64,000 nt of DNA, from positions 281,363 through 345,362 of the forward strand of contig JAAWAC010000041.1 in assembly GCA_022791975.1 (NCBI GenBank), read 5' to 3'. The DNA is from Lachnospiraceae bacterium. GTDB taxonomy: Bacteria; Bacillota; Clostridia; Lachnospirales; Lachnospiraceae. Positions 1 to 8,847 of this stretch are shown in pieces. The notes beneath the pieces were generated by a model. The model was not told where the DNA came from and did not search any database. It saw nothing but the letters and a program-made list of their open reading frames with translations. Positions within the stretch are counted from its first letter, which is position 1. Every line of letters begins with the position of its first letter. The position numbers and the translations under genes were made by a program.

Positions 1-246
1 AATATGCGGATTATTGAGCAGCTGCCGGTAGGGCAGGATAAGAGGATTCTTCTGTTGGAGCTGGGAGAGCAGTATTATCTGATTGGCGTCAGCCAGGCAG
101 GCATACAGCTGCTGTCCCAGGTGGAGGGTGATTTTCATGTGGACAGGCCGGAGAGCCCGGTGAAAACAGAGCTTTCATCTTCTTTTCAAGAGATTTTTGA
201 CAAATACAGAAAGCGCCGGGATGGGAAGGATGGATTTGACAGATGA
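1..246 (+). CDS. fliO: Flagellar biosynthesis protein FliO, C-terminal part (5' end outside window)
   Basis: The frame is open from base 1, so this is the tail of a longer gene. The visible 80 residues begin with a short beta-rich stretch (EQLPVGQDKRILLLELGEQY, then YLIGVS and GIQLLSQ) typical of the cytoplasmic domain of FliO, followed by a charged tail. FliO helps assemble the FliP-FliQ-FliR export gate; its single membrane helix would be upstream of the window. The stop codon overlaps the fliP start as ATGA, indicating translational coupling. Identity rests on the conserved LLLELG...YLIGV pattern plus position directly before fliP, since FliO is poorly conserved. Confidence 0.75.
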   Translation, partial: NMRIIEQLPVGQDKRILLLELGEQYYLIGVSQAGIQLLSQVEGDFHVDRPESPVKTELSSSFQEIFDKYRKRRDGKDGFDR

Positions 247-899
247 GTGATTTGTTGACACAGTTAAATGGCGGAAGCGTTCCGACTCTGGAACTGTTGT
301 TTATGCTTACGCTGGTAGCGCTGCTGCCCTCACTGGTTATTATGATGACCTCTTTTACCAGGACGATCATCATTCTGTCCTTCACAAGGAATGCTATGGG
401 TGTTCAGCAGTCGCCGCCCAATATGGTTTTGATTGGGATTTCTTTGTTTTTGACCTTATATATTATGACCCCAGTAATCAACAGGGTGAATGAGGAGGGC
501 TACCAGCCCTTTATTCGGGAGGAGATTTCTCAGGAAGAAGCTCTTGAGCGGATGATTGTACCCATGAAGGAGTTTATGCTGAGAAACACGGAGATGGATA
601 CCCTGGACAATTTTGTGGGAATGTCGGGAACGGAAGTTCTGGATAATCCTATGGAGTATCCTCTTACAGTGGTGGTTCCAGCCTTTATGACCAGTGAGCT
701 GAAGAAAGGATTTATTGCGGGTTTCTGTATTTATCTGCCCTTTCTTCTGGTAGACATTATCGTGGCTACCACTCTGATGTCTATGGGAATGGTAATGCTG
801 CCACCGGCTATGGTTTCCCTGCCTTTCAAGCTTTTGCTTTTTATTACCGTGGATGGTTGGGAGCTTATTTTCTCCAATATTGTAATAGGCTTTAAGTGA
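243..899 (+). CDS. fliP: Flagellar export gate protein FliP
   Basis: FliP forms the core of the flagellar type III export gate in the membrane with FliQ and FliR. The 218-residue product has hydrophobic segments near residues 15-38, 55-75, 155-185 and 190-215, and the conserved patterns SFTRTIIILSFTRNAMG, QSPPNMVLIGISLFLT and the C-terminal GMVMLPPAMVSLPFKLLLF. The start is fixed by the 4-base ATGA overlap with fliO. Many FliP proteins carry an N-terminal cleavable signal peptide and are about 245 residues; here no such extension is visible, so this is a short form. Confidence 0.96.
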   Translation: MSDLLTQLNGGSVPTLELLFMLTLVALLPSLVIMMTSFTRTIIILSFTRNAMGVQQSPPNMVLIGISLFLTLYIMTPVINRVNEEGYQPFIREEISQEEALERMIVPMKEFMLRNTEMDTLDNFVGMSGTEVLDNPMEYPLTVVVPAFMTSELKKGFIAGFCIYLPFLLVDIIVATTLMSMGMVMLPPAMVSLPFKLLLFITVDGWELIFSNIVIGFK

Positions 900-933
900 A
901 AGGCTGTGAGCTGGACAGGAAAAGGAGGGCGTT

Positions 934-1197
934 ATGACAGAACTGGAGGTACTGGATCTTTTATATCAGGCATTTATGCTGGCACTGCGCCTAGCTTTGC
1001 CCTTTTTGTTGGTTAGCATGCTGGTGGGTGTGATCATATCCATTTTTCAGGCAGCTACCCAGATTAATGAGCAGACGCTGACGTTTGTTCCCAAATTTCT
1101 CGCCATCCTGGCGGTTATGGGAATCCTGGGAGGCGCAATTATGAGTGAGCTTCAGGGGTTTTTAAGACAGATGGTAGCCATCGCCGCAGGGGGCTGA
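934..1197 (+). CDS. fliQ: Flagellar export gate protein FliQ
   Basis: An 87-residue protein with two membrane helices (about residues 13-37 and 51-72), exactly the family size. The diagnostic middle stretch VGVIISIFQAATQINEQTLTF followed by PKFLA is present. FliQ packs around the FliP-FliR gate. A strong AGGAGGG ribosome site lies 5-7 bases before the ATG. The stop codon is only 6 bases before the fliR start, in the same frame. Confidence 0.96.
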   Translation: MTELEVLDLLYQAFMLALRLALPFLLVSMLVGVIISIFQAATQINEQTLTFVPKFLAILAVMGILGGAIMSELQGFLRQMVAIAAGG

Positions 1198-1203
1198 TGG
1201 ATT

Positions 1204-1956
1204 ATGATTATCCTTTTTGCGCTGGTATTTATGCGGATGACAGGAGCTATCATGTTAAACCCTGTTCTGGGACGCTCCAATATCCCGGGGGCTGTGAAGG
1301 GAGCCACAATTTTTGTGCTGTCCTTTCTCCTGTATGGAACTACGGATGGTGTTTTGGTGCAGGAGCCCACAGTTATGCTGGAGTTTGGGTTTATGCTGTT
1401 CAAGGAACTGATGGTGGGATTTGCCATTGGATTTTCCATGGAGCTGTGTTTTGTGGTGGTTCGCTTTGCGGCAGCTGTGGTAGACTATACCATGGGACTT
1501 TCCATGGCCCAGGTTTACGATCCCCAGTATAATACCCAGATGACTATCACATCAGGAATGTATTATACATTTCTGGTGCTTCTCTTTCTGACAGGAAATG
1601 GTCATGTACATCTTTTGGGTCTGATCTATCATTCAGCGCAGTTGGTGCCCTTTGGGCAGGTGCATGTGCAGCCTCAGCTGGGGGAGCTGATGCTGGAAAT
1701 TTTTAAGAGAAGCATTGTGATGGGAATGCAGTTTGCATTTCCTATCATTGCCATGGAGCTGGTAACAGAGGCCGCTGTGGGAATTCTCATGCGGGTGATT
1801 CCCCAAATTAATGTGTTTTCCGTGAACTTTCAGCTGAAAATCATTGTGGGGTTGCTGATGCTGGTCTTTTTATTTAATCCCATGGCAGGGAAACTGTACA
1901 CGGTTATTGACAATATGTTTATCTATATAGAGGAGGCGCTGATGGTTTTAAGCTAG
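1204..1956 (+). CDS. fliR: Flagellar export gate protein FliR
   Basis: The 250-residue product has the FliR start pattern (LFALVFMRMTGAIMLNPVLG), the central GFSMELCFVVVRFAAAVVDY-type region and MAQVYDPQ, and a C-terminal series of membrane helices. It completes the FliPQR gate. An in-frame stop (the fliQ stop) is 6 bases upstream, so 1204 is the earliest possible ATG; a GCAGGGGG ribosome site sits about 10 bases before it. The N-terminus is therefore a few residues shorter than in many FliR proteins. The TAG stop is the first three bases of a long inverted repeat (see next entry). Confidence 0.95.
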   Translation: MIILFALVFMRMTGAIMLNPVLGRSNIPGAVKGATIFVLSFLLYGTTDGVLVQEPTVMLEFGFMLFKELMVGFAIGFSMELCFVVVRFAAAVVDYTMGLSMAQVYDPQYNTQMTITSGMYYTFLVLLFLTGNGHVHLLGLIYHSAQLVPFGQVHVQPQLGELMLEIFKRSIVMGMQFAFPIIAMELVTEAAVGILMRVIPQINVFSVNFQLKIIVGLLMLVFLFNPMAGKLYTVIDNMFIYIEEALMVLS

Positions 1957-2032
1957 CGTACTGTCTCGATTACTTACAGAAGAGATACGGACACAGAGAT
2001 AGGGAACTGAGAGTGATTGAGACAGCACACTA
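1954..2032 (+). repeat. 20-bp imperfect inverted repeat between fliR and flhB
   Basis: The arms are 1954-1973 and 2013-2032; read as RNA, 18 of 20 positions can pair (two of them G-U), around a 39-base loop. The left arm begins with the fliR stop codon. No U-run follows, so it is not an ordinary terminator. It lies in the only sizeable gap (about 140 bases) among the export-gate genes. It could be an mRNA processing or stabilising structure, or a small repetitive element. Confidence 0.6.
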
Positions 2033-2095
2033 GTCAGGAGAGATTGCTGTCGTGTTAGGGGAGACAAATCCTGCGGGCAGAAGGGAGTGGTGAGC

Positions 2096-3169
2096 TTGGC
2101 GGAGTCAAATGGACAGGAAAAAACCGAACAGCCAACCGGTAAACGGCGAAAGGATGCCCGGGAGGAAGGAAATATCTTCCAGAGCAAGGATATTGTCACG
2201 GTTCTGATGCTGTTGGGTGTGTTCTATACAGCCAAGTTGGTACTACCCATGATATATAATACAGCGGGAGAGTTTATGCAGTTCTTTTTTACCGCTGTGG
2301 GGGCAGAAGCGCCTCTGGAGCGCTCCCCCAATATCTATACTTATATGGTGGTAACCCTGTTAAAGTGTGCCCTTCCGCTGCTGCTGGTGTCCATGGTCCT
2401 GGGAATTCTGGGACATGGAGTGCAAACCCGGTTTCTTGTGACTTTTAAGCCCTTGCGGCCAAAGTTCAGCAAGTTAAATCCCATTTCCGGGATCAAAAAG
2501 CTCTTCGGCATGAAAAAAGTGGTAGAGCTTGTAAAAAACCTGATTAAGATAGCAATTTTGATTGCTTTGCTGTATAATATTCTAATGAGCGATGTTACGC
2601 CCATTGCGCAGATGATGGATGTATCGGTGCTGAGCGCGGCTGCGGCCACGTTACAGATGGTGCTTGACCTGGTCGTCAAAGTGTGCATTGCCTTTGCTGT
2701 GGTGGCGTTTTTTGATTTTCTCTACCAGAGGTGGGATTATGAGAAAAATCTGAAGATGACGAAGCAGGAGGTAAAGGATGAATACAAGATGACAGAGGGA
2801 AATCCAGAGATCAAGGGACGAATCCGGAGGATTCAGCGTCAGATGGCTTTGAGCAGGATGATGCAGAGTGTTCCGGAGGCCGATGTAATTATCCGAAATC
2901 CTACGCATTTTGCTGTGGCGCTGAAGTATGACCCGGAGAAGCACGGGGCACCGGTGGTACTGGCTAAGGGGCAGGATTATCTGGCTCTGCGTATTATTAA
3001 GGTGGGCATGGAGCATGAGGTATTTATTTTGGAAAACAGGCCTTTGGCTAGAGCGCTTTACGCGGATAGTGAGGTGGACCGGGAGATACCGCCCCAGTTT
3101 TACGGCGCAGTGGCGGAGGTTCTGGTGTATATTTACCGGCTCAACCACAGAGACGAGATGCTCAGGTGA
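2096..3169 (+). CDS. flhB: Flagellar export switch protein FlhB
   Basis: FlhB is the substrate-specificity switch of the flagellar export apparatus. The N-terminal GQEKTEQPTGKRRKDAREEG motif leads into four membrane helices (about residues 30-205), then the cytoplasmic domain with the self-cleavage motif NPTH at about residue 268. I chose the TTG at 2096, giving the family-typical start MAES; the AAGGGA ribosome site at 2081-2086 is 9 bases away, whereas the in-frame GTG codons at 2087 and 2090 are too close to it. Preceded by the inverted repeat at 1954-2032 and followed 48 bases later by flhA. Confidence 0.94.
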   Translation: MAESNGQEKTEQPTGKRRKDAREEGNIFQSKDIVTVLMLLGVFYTAKLVLPMIYNTAGEFMQFFFTAVGAEAPLERSPNIYTYMVVTLLKCALPLLLVSMVLGILGHGVQTRFLVTFKPLRPKFSKLNPISGIKKLFGMKKVVELVKNLIKIAILIALLYNILMSDVTPIAQMMDVSVLSAAAATLQMVLDLVVKVCIAFAVVAFFDFLYQRWDYEKNLKMTKQEVKDEYKMTEGNPEIKGRIRRIQRQMALSRMMQSVPEADVIIRNPTHFAVALKYDPEKHGAPVVLAKGQDYLALRIIKVGMEHEVFILENRPLARALYADSEVDREIPPQFYGAVAEVLVYIYRLNHRDEMLR

Positions 3170-3217
3170 TAGCAGAATTGGCATCCGCATATTTTATATA
3201 GATGGATGGAGTCTTAC

Positions 3218-5356
3218 ATGAAAAAAATATTGAGCTATTCCGTGGTACTCTTTGTACTTACGGTAATTCTTTTGTTGATTATCCCATTGCCTGCGGCCAT
3301 CGTGGACGTGGCAATCATTTTGAATATATCTCTGTCCCTGATGATCTTGGTTATCACCATGACGATCCGGGAGCCTTTGGAATTTGCCATATTTCCGTCG
3401 CTACTGTTGATTACAACCCTGTTCCGTCTTGGTATCAACGTGTCTACCACGAGAAATATTCTGAGCAACTCCGGTTCCTCTGGACAGATTATTAAGGCCT
3501 TTGGTGATTTTATTCTCCAGGGAAATGTGGTGGTAGGTCTTGTAATCTACCTGATCATCGTTTTGATGCAGTTTATTGTTATTACCAAAGGTGCGGAACG
3601 TGTATCCGAGGTTGCGGCCAGATTTACTCTGGATGCTATGCCTGGTAAGCAGATGGCTATTGATGCAGACCTGAATTCAGGCCTTATCGATGAGCAGCAG
3701 GCAAAAGCACGGCGTGAGAAGATCCAGCGGGAAGCGGATTTCTACGGTTCCATGGATGGTGCCACCAAGATTGTAAAGGGTGACTCCGTCATGTCGCTGA
3801 TTACCACAGGTGTAAACCTTATCGGCGGTATTATTATCGGCCTTGTGCAGGGCGGAGCCACTATCGGCCAGGTGGCTACTACCTACTCCATCGCTACAGT
3901 AGGTGATGGCCTGGTAGGGCAGATTCCCTCTCTGTTGATTTCCACAGCCACAGGTATGATTGTGACCCGTGCGGTGGCAGAGGGAAGCCTGAACGAGGAT
4001 ATTTCCAAGCAGTTTACAGCTCAGCCCACAGCGATTATGATAAGTGGTGTGGTTGTGGCGATTTTGACTGTGATCCCGGGTATGCCGGTGATCCAGCTTC
4101 TCATGGTATCCTCTGGTTTGATCGGGGGCGGATACTATCTGTCCAGAAAAATTCAGGAGGAGCCCTCTATGGCGGGGGTAGGATTTGCTACCGCTCCCGG
4201 AGGGGAAGGACCGGCGGAGGAAGCGGCCCCGGAGGGCGGGGAAACTCTGCGACAGGTTACAGAAGAGGAGTACTACAAGGATGTCAATAATGTCTATAAC
4301 TTATTGACGGTGGAGCCCATAGAGATGGAGTTTGGTTACAGCCTGATACCGCTGGTGGATGAATCTGTGGGTGGTCGGCTGATTAACCGGATTGTGATTT
4401 TCCGCAGGCAGTATGCACAGGATATGGGCTTTGTAATTCCCTCCATCCGTCTCCGTGACAGTTCGGGGCTGAATACCAATCAGTACAGCATTAAAATTAA
4501 GGGCGAGGAGGTAGCCAAGGGAGAGCTTTTGGTGGATTATTTCCTGGCTTTGGACCCGGAAAATCCGGAGATGGAAATCGATGGTATTGAGACCATTGAA
4601 CCGGCCTATGGAATTCCCAGCCGATGGATTCGGCCGGAGGATCGGGAGATGGCGGAGATATACGGCTATACGGTCATAGACCCGTTGTCTGTATTGGTGA
4701 CCCATCTGTCTGAGGTAGTCAAGCAGCATGCACATGAGCTGTTGACCAGGCAGGAGATTATACATCTGGTGGAGAATACAAAAAAGAATTCGCCAGAGCT
4801 TATTGAGGAAGCATTTCCCAATTTTATCAATTACAGCCTGTTTCAAAAGATTCTCACCAGTCTTTTGAAGGAGGGCGTACCTATCAAGGATATGGAAACC
4901 ATTATCGAAACCAGTCTGGAGAGTATTTCCGAGACCGGGTTACCGGTGAAGGATGTGGATGCGTTGCTTGAGCGTATCCGGACAGCTCTGAAACGTACCA
5001 TTACCCGCCTTTACTGTGAAGATGGCAGTATGAAAGTCATCACCATGGATGCGGAGTTGGAGCGGACCATGGTCAGCTGCCTGTCCAAGGGAGAGAGAGG
5101 TTATTACCTGGCTTTAAGCCCCGAGGTACTCCAGAGCCTTATCAATCAGATTACCGTACAGCTTAAGAAATTTAACAGTCTGTCTCAGAGCCCGGTAATT
5201 TTGACGTCTCAGGTAATGCGTGTTCATTTTTACCGGCTCATTGACCAGTTTTATCCCAATGTGAGGGTATTATCCTTTAATGAGATAGCCAATAATATTC
5301 AGATACAATCTATTGGTAGCCTGACTCTTGAGAGCTCAGAGAGAAGGGGTGCCTAA
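3218..5356 (+). CDS. flhA: Flagellar export protein FlhA
   Basis: About 712 residues: eight membrane helices in the first 320, the conserved FHIPEP-family loop around residues 140-200 (GKQMAIDADLNSGLI and READFYGSMDGATKIVKGDS), and a large cytoplasmic domain from about residue 350 that docks chaperone-substrate complexes. It is the proton-driven channel component of the export gate. The ATG at 3218 has a GGAG ribosome site 6 bases upstream; an ATG at 3206 in the same frame has none. Next comes the sigma factor with only 18 bases between, so flhF and flhG, often found here, are absent. Confidence 0.96.
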   Translation: MKKILSYSVVLFVLTVILLLIIPLPAAIVDVAIILNISLSLMILVITMTIREPLEFAIFPSLLLITTLFRLGINVSTTRNILSNSGSSGQIIKAFGDFILQGNVVVGLVIYLIIVLMQFIVITKGAERVSEVAARFTLDAMPGKQMAIDADLNSGLIDEQQAKARREKIQREADFYGSMDGATKIVKGDSVMSLITTGVNLIGGIIIGLVQGGATIGQVATTYSIATVGDGLVGQIPSLLISTATGMIVTRAVAEGSLNEDISKQFTAQPTAIMISGVVVAILTVIPGMPVIQLLMVSSGLIGGGYYLSRKIQEEPSMAGVGFATAPGGEGPAEEAAPEGGETLRQVTEEEYYKDVNNVYNLLTVEPIEMEFGYSLIPLVDESVGGRLINRIVIFRRQYAQDMGFVIPSIRLRDSSGLNTNQYSIKIKGEEVAKGELLVDYFLALDPENPEMEIDGIETIEPAYGIPSRWIRPEDREMAEIYGYTVIDPLSVLVTHLSEVVKQHAHELLTRQEIIHLVENTKKNSPELIEEAFPNFINYSLFQKILTSLLKEGVPIKDMETIIETSLESISETGLPVKDVDALLERIRTALKRTITRLYCEDGSMKVITMDAELERTMVSCLSKGERGYYLALSPEVLQSLINQITVQLKKFNSLSQSPVILTSQVMRVHFYRLIDQFYPNVRVLSFNEIANNIQIQSIGSLTLESSERRGA

Positions 5357-5374
5357 CCTGTAAGGGGTTGATGC

Positions 5375-6136
5375 ATGATGGCTCAGACAGAAAATTTAAA
5401 AGATAAGACAAATGAGGAGCTTTTAGTGCTGTACCGGGAGAGCAAGCGGCTGGAGGTAAAGCAGGAGCTGGTAATGCGTTACCTTTATATTGTAAAGACC
5501 ATAGCCGCACAGATGCGGGGGGTCTATGCAGGCTCTTTGCAGATGGAAGATATTATCAATGAGGGCGTAATTGCCATAATGAAGGGGATTGACAGATACG
5601 ATCCAAAGCGGGATAATAAGTTTGAGACTTTTATATCCAGACGTATCCGGGGAATGATTATTGACCTGGTACGCAAAAATGACTGGATGCCCCGGGATTT
5701 CCGAAAGCAGATACGGCTGATGGAGGAGGCGCGGGGAGAGCTGGGAAATGAAGCTACAGAGGAATCCATTGCAGAGCATATGGGAATGGATGTGAAGAAA
5801 TATCGAAAGCTTCAGAGCATGAGTGTGATTATGAATGTGCTGTCCCTGGATATGCTCAGCGATGATGAGGATGAACATCAGTCCCTCCAGGTGTCCAGCA
5901 GAGATATTGATTCCCAGCCGGAGAAGGCTTTTCTCCAAGGGGAGTCTCGCCAGCTTTTGGCGGAGGCTGTAAAAAGCCTGAAAGAAAAGGAACAGATGGT
6001 GGTTTCTCTCTACTATGTGGAAGAGCTGAATATGGGACAGATCGCGGAGATTTTGGGGGTCAGCGAGCCACGTATCTCCCAGATCCACAGCAATGCCATC
6101 CGAAGGCTGAAAGCATATATGAGTAGCTATGTATAG
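5375..6136 (+). CDS. fliA: Flagellar RNA polymerase sigma factor, FliA/WhiG (sigma-28) family
   Basis: A 253-residue group 3 sigma factor. Region 2 spans about residues 25-105 (LQMEDIINEGVIAIMKGIDR, then FETFISRRIRGMIIDLVR), region 3 about 110-160, and region 4 about 200-250 with the helix-turn-helix GQIAEILGVSEPRISQIHS. It would direct late flagellar and chemotaxis genes. An AGGGGT ribosome site lies 7 bases before the ATG. No anti-sigma factor FlgM is in the window. In Bacillus the equivalent gene is sigD, also near the end of the fla/che operon. Confidence 0.9.
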   Translation: MMAQTENLKDKTNEELLVLYRESKRLEVKQELVMRYLYIVKTIAAQMRGVYAGSLQMEDIINEGVIAIMKGIDRYDPKRDNKFETFISRRIRGMIIDLVRKNDWMPRDFRKQIRLMEEARGELGNEATEESIAEHMGMDVKKYRKLQSMSVIMNVLSLDMLSDDEDEHQSLQVSSRDIDSQPEKAFLQGESRQLLAEAVKSLKEKEQMVVSLYYVEELNMGQIAEILGVSEPRISQIHSNAIRRLKAYMSSYV

Positions 6137-6189
6137 AAACCAATTTAGTCAGACAGCAGATAGACTAGGAAAAAGAGGAGGAAACAGGA

Positions 6190-6957
6190 ATGTATCAGGG
6201 ATTCTATAACCTGACATCCGGTATGCTGACACAGAGCAGAAATTTGAATGTCATCAGCAACAATATGGTGAATGTTCAGACCGCAGGCTATAAGCGGGAA
6301 AAAATGGTCAGCAGTACCTTTGAGGAGGAGATGCTCTATCGAACAGGGAGAGTCAACAAGGATGATCCTGTGGAGTTGGGTGTTACCTCCAAGATTAAAA
6401 CCGCCCAGAGAACTTATGTAAACTATGAGCAGGGAAGTTTTAACAGCACTGGCGGTGTATTTGATTTTGCCCTGAACGGAAATGGATTTTTCTGTATAGA
6501 TACAGCAGAAGGGGTTCGCTATACGAGGAATGGCTCTTTTCATGTGGATAACGAGGGCTATCTGATGTTGGATAATCTGGGACGGGTGCAGGGACAGAAT
6601 GGGCCCATTCAGATTGCCAGTGAGAATTTGGTGGTGGACGGCAACGGCGCTATCCGGGGATGGGATGAAAATGGCAATGAGCAGGAGTATGGTATTCTGC
6701 GCATTGTGGATTTTGAGGATTACCAACAGCTCCACAAGGAGGACTACGGTCTGTATTCCACCAATCAGGCGCCCCGCCAGGTGACTGATGGAGAGACTGG
6801 TGTGCTTTGGCAGACGCTGGAGCGCTCCAATGTGGATATGGTGGAGGAGATGACATCCCTGATGTCCTCTCAGAGAGCTCTTCAAAGTGCAGCGCAGGTC
6901 CTTAAAATGTACGATCAGATTATGAGTAAATCGGCAACAGATGTAGGAAGATTGTAA
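6190..6957 (+). CDS. Flagellar hook-basal body (FlgF/FlgG family) rod protein, first of two
   Basis: 255 residues with the N-terminal rod signature (NLNVISNNMVNVQTAGYKR), the central GVFDFALNGNGFFCI turn, and the C-terminal heptad region (ERSNVDMVEEMTSLMSSQRA) that coils in the axial filament. It is secreted by the type III apparatus encoded upstream and builds the rod. Ribosome site AGAGGAGG before the ATG. It and the next gene are tandem paralogues, the counterpart of Bacillus flhO-flhP; which one is the true FlgG cannot be settled from sequence alone. Confidence 0.88.
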   Translation: MYQGFYNLTSGMLTQSRNLNVISNNMVNVQTAGYKREKMVSSTFEEEMLYRTGRVNKDDPVELGVTSKIKTAQRTYVNYEQGSFNSTGGVFDFALNGNGFFCIDTAEGVRYTRNGSFHVDNEGYLMLDNLGRVQGQNGPIQIASENLVVDGNGAIRGWDENGNEQEYGILRIVDFEDYQQLHKEDYGLYSTNQAPRQVTDGETGVLWQTLERSNVDMVEEMTSLMSSQRALQSAAQVLKMYDQIMSKSATDVGRL

Positions 6958-6970
6958 GGAGGAAGTAAAC

Positions 6971-7702
6971 ATGTATCAGTCATTTTATACGGGAGCCTTG
7001 GGTGCTGGAAGCTTTCTGGCAAAGCTGAGCGTGGTTTCCAACAATCTGGCCAATATTAACAACAATGGCTTTAAAAAGGAAAGTGTGGAGTTTGCTGATC
7101 TACTGAAATATAATCTGAATGATTCGGAGGATGCGGTTACGGAGCTTATGGCTGGTAACGGTATGCGTGTACAGCGGACCTATTCGAATTTTAATTCAGC
7201 GGCCGTAACACAGACCAATGGTGTGCTGGACTTTGCCATTTTGCAGGACAGAGCCTTTTTTATGGTACAGGATGTGGGTACAGAGGCTATCACTTATACC
7301 CGCAGCGGCCATTTCCATCGGGGAGAGCTGGATGGAAAGTTTTATCTGATGACGGATTCCAACCGTCTGGTGCTGGATCAGAATCAGCAGCCTATTGAGT
7401 TAGGGCAGCTGGAGGGAGAGGATCTGGGAGAGGTGCGCGAAAAGGTGGCCCTCTATACTTTTGAGCATCCCAGCCGTCTTCTTCATGTGGGAGATAATGA
7501 GTTTGCTCCCCAGGATGAGGGCGCAGAACCTATTCTGATTGAGAGTCCCATGCTGGCCACTGGAGCTCTGGAGCGCTCCGATACGGATATGGCTGATGAA
7601 ATGGTACAGGTGATTCAGTGCCAGCGAGCATTTTCTTATGCGCTGAAGGTGGTAAACACAGCGGACGAGGTTGAGAGTACCATTAATGCTCTGCGCTCGT
7701 AA
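6971..7702 (+). CDS. Flagellar hook-basal body (FlgF/FlgG family) rod protein, second of two
   Basis: 243 residues, paralogous to the preceding gene. It has KLSVVSNNLANINNNGFKK near residue 20, the TNGVLDFAILQDRAFFMVQD centre, and the C-terminal ALERSDTDMADEMVQVIQCQ helix. It starts 13 bases after the previous stop behind AAGGAGGAAG. It is predicted to be a second distal or proximal rod subunit. The N-terminal segment lacks the typical MxR/SLW start of canonical FlgG, which is why no symbol is given. Confidence 0.87.
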   Translation: MYQSFYTGALGAGSFLAKLSVVSNNLANINNNGFKKESVEFADLLKYNLNDSEDAVTELMAGNGMRVQRTYSNFNSAAVTQTNGVLDFAILQDRAFFMVQDVGTEAITYTRSGHFHRGELDGKFYLMTDSNRLVLDQNQQPIELGQLEGEDLGEVREKVALYTFEHPSRLLHVGDNEFAPQDEGAEPILIESPMLATGALERSDTDMADEMVQVIQCQRAFSYALKVVNTADEVESTINALRS

Positions 7703-7723
7703 GCATAATGGTGAGAGGTGAGT

Positions 7724-8347
7724 ATGAGAATAAAAAGCTATGAAGACATGAACCTTCAGGAACTAGATGTTATGAAGGAAATCAGCAGTATTGGCACAAG
7801 CCATGCTGCTACATCCCTTTCCAAGCTTTTGCAGAAGGAAGTGCGAATCACGATTCCAGAGGTGAGTGTCCTGGGGTATGAGGAAGCAGTGGAAAGAATT
7901 GGAGAGATTGAGGAGCTGGTGGCGGCCACGCTGGTTCAGATGTCCCGGGATGTGAACGGACTGATTCTCTTTATCTTTAAAATGGATATGGCAAATGTGG
8001 TGCTGGAGAAGCTTATCGGAAGAGGGTATACCTCTTTTGAGGAGATGGATGACCTTGCCTATTCTGCTTTGGAGGAGGTGGGAAACATTATCATCTGCTC
8101 CTATGTAAATGCTTTTGCCCAGCTGGTGGGAGTGGATATTGATTTGTCGGTTCCCAGTTCCACGGTAAATATGCTGGGGGGAATTTTAACAGTGCCCATT
8201 GCAGAGTACGGGTACGAGACAGATAAGCTCATGTATATTAATGCGGAGTTTGTCATGGACGGTGTCAGGCTTTCGGACGGGCTTTTGATGCTCCCTGACA
8301 TTGAGTCCCTGAATAGTATATTAGAGAAATTAGGTGTTTTGAGTTGA
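7724..8347 (+). CDS. cheC: CheY-P phosphatase CheC with one degenerate active site
   Basis: CheC removes phosphate from CheY-P and binds CheD in the adaptation circuit. The family carries two copies of a D/S-xxx-E-xx-N motif followed 22 residues later by P. The second copy is intact (S-ALE-E-VG-N near residue 125, then 22 residues and P). In the first copy (D-VMK-E-IS-S near residue 15) the asparagine is serine, so only one catalytic site is expected. The ATG at 7724 has AGAGG 5 bases upstream; the in-frame GTG at 7718 overlaps that site. It shares TTGA with the cheD start. Confidence 0.92.
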   Translation: MRIKSYEDMNLQELDVMKEISSIGTSHAATSLSKLLQKEVRITIPEVSVLGYEEAVERIGEIEELVAATLVQMSRDVNGLILFIFKMDMANVVLEKLIGRGYTSFEEMDDLAYSALEEVGNIIICSYVNAFAQLVGVDIDLSVPSSTVNMLGGILTVPIAEYGYETDKLMYINAEFVMDGVRLSDGLLMLPDIESLNSILEKLGVLS

Positions 8348-8829
8348 CAGCGAATAGTTTAAAAGTAGGGATCGGGGACATGAAATTTGCCAGGGGAGAG
8401 GGTGAAATTATTACATACGCTCTTGGCTCTTGTATTGGGATAACATTCTATGATCCGTTCCTGAAGCTGGGGGGACTTCTGCACGTTATGCTGCCTATGC
8501 GGACTGACCCTAATGATCAAAAGGTATACAAGTACGCGGACACAGGACTTCGGGAGATGATCCGCAAGCTCTCAGCTTTTGGTATGGTGAAGAGCAGAAC
8601 CATTGTAAAAATTGCAGGGGGAGCAAAGATGTTTGAAATCCGGGGGAATTCCGATTTCGGAAACATCGGGCAGAGGAACGCTGCAATGGTAAAAAAGGTA
8701 TTGATGGAAGAACGGATGCGCATTTCGGCAGAGGATACAGGAGGTAGCTCTGCTCGGACCATGGTGATCAATGTGGCCACCGGGGACGTTATCATCCGGT
8801 CAGCCGGAAAGCCGGAAAGGCATCTATAA
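8344..8829 (+). CDS. cheD: Chemoreceptor glutamine deamidase CheD
   Basis: CheD deamidates glutamines on chemoreceptors and works with CheC. The 161-residue protein has the catalytic Cys30 (ALGSCIGI), His47 (GGLLHVMLP) and Thr24, plus the KIAGGAKMF and NIGQRNA motifs. The start is a TTG whose last two bases form part of the cheC TGA (TTGA overlap), so it is translationally coupled to cheC, its physical partner. Confidence 0.95.
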   Translation: MTANSLKVGIGDMKFARGEGEIITYALGSCIGITFYDPFLKLGGLLHVMLPMRTDPNDQKVYKYADTGLREMIRKLSAFGMVKSRTIVKIAGGAKMFEIRGNSDFGNIGQRNAAMVKKVLMEERMRISAEDTGGSSARTMVINVATGDVIIRSAGKPERHL

Positions 8830-8847
8830 GGGAAGGAGCGGATACAC

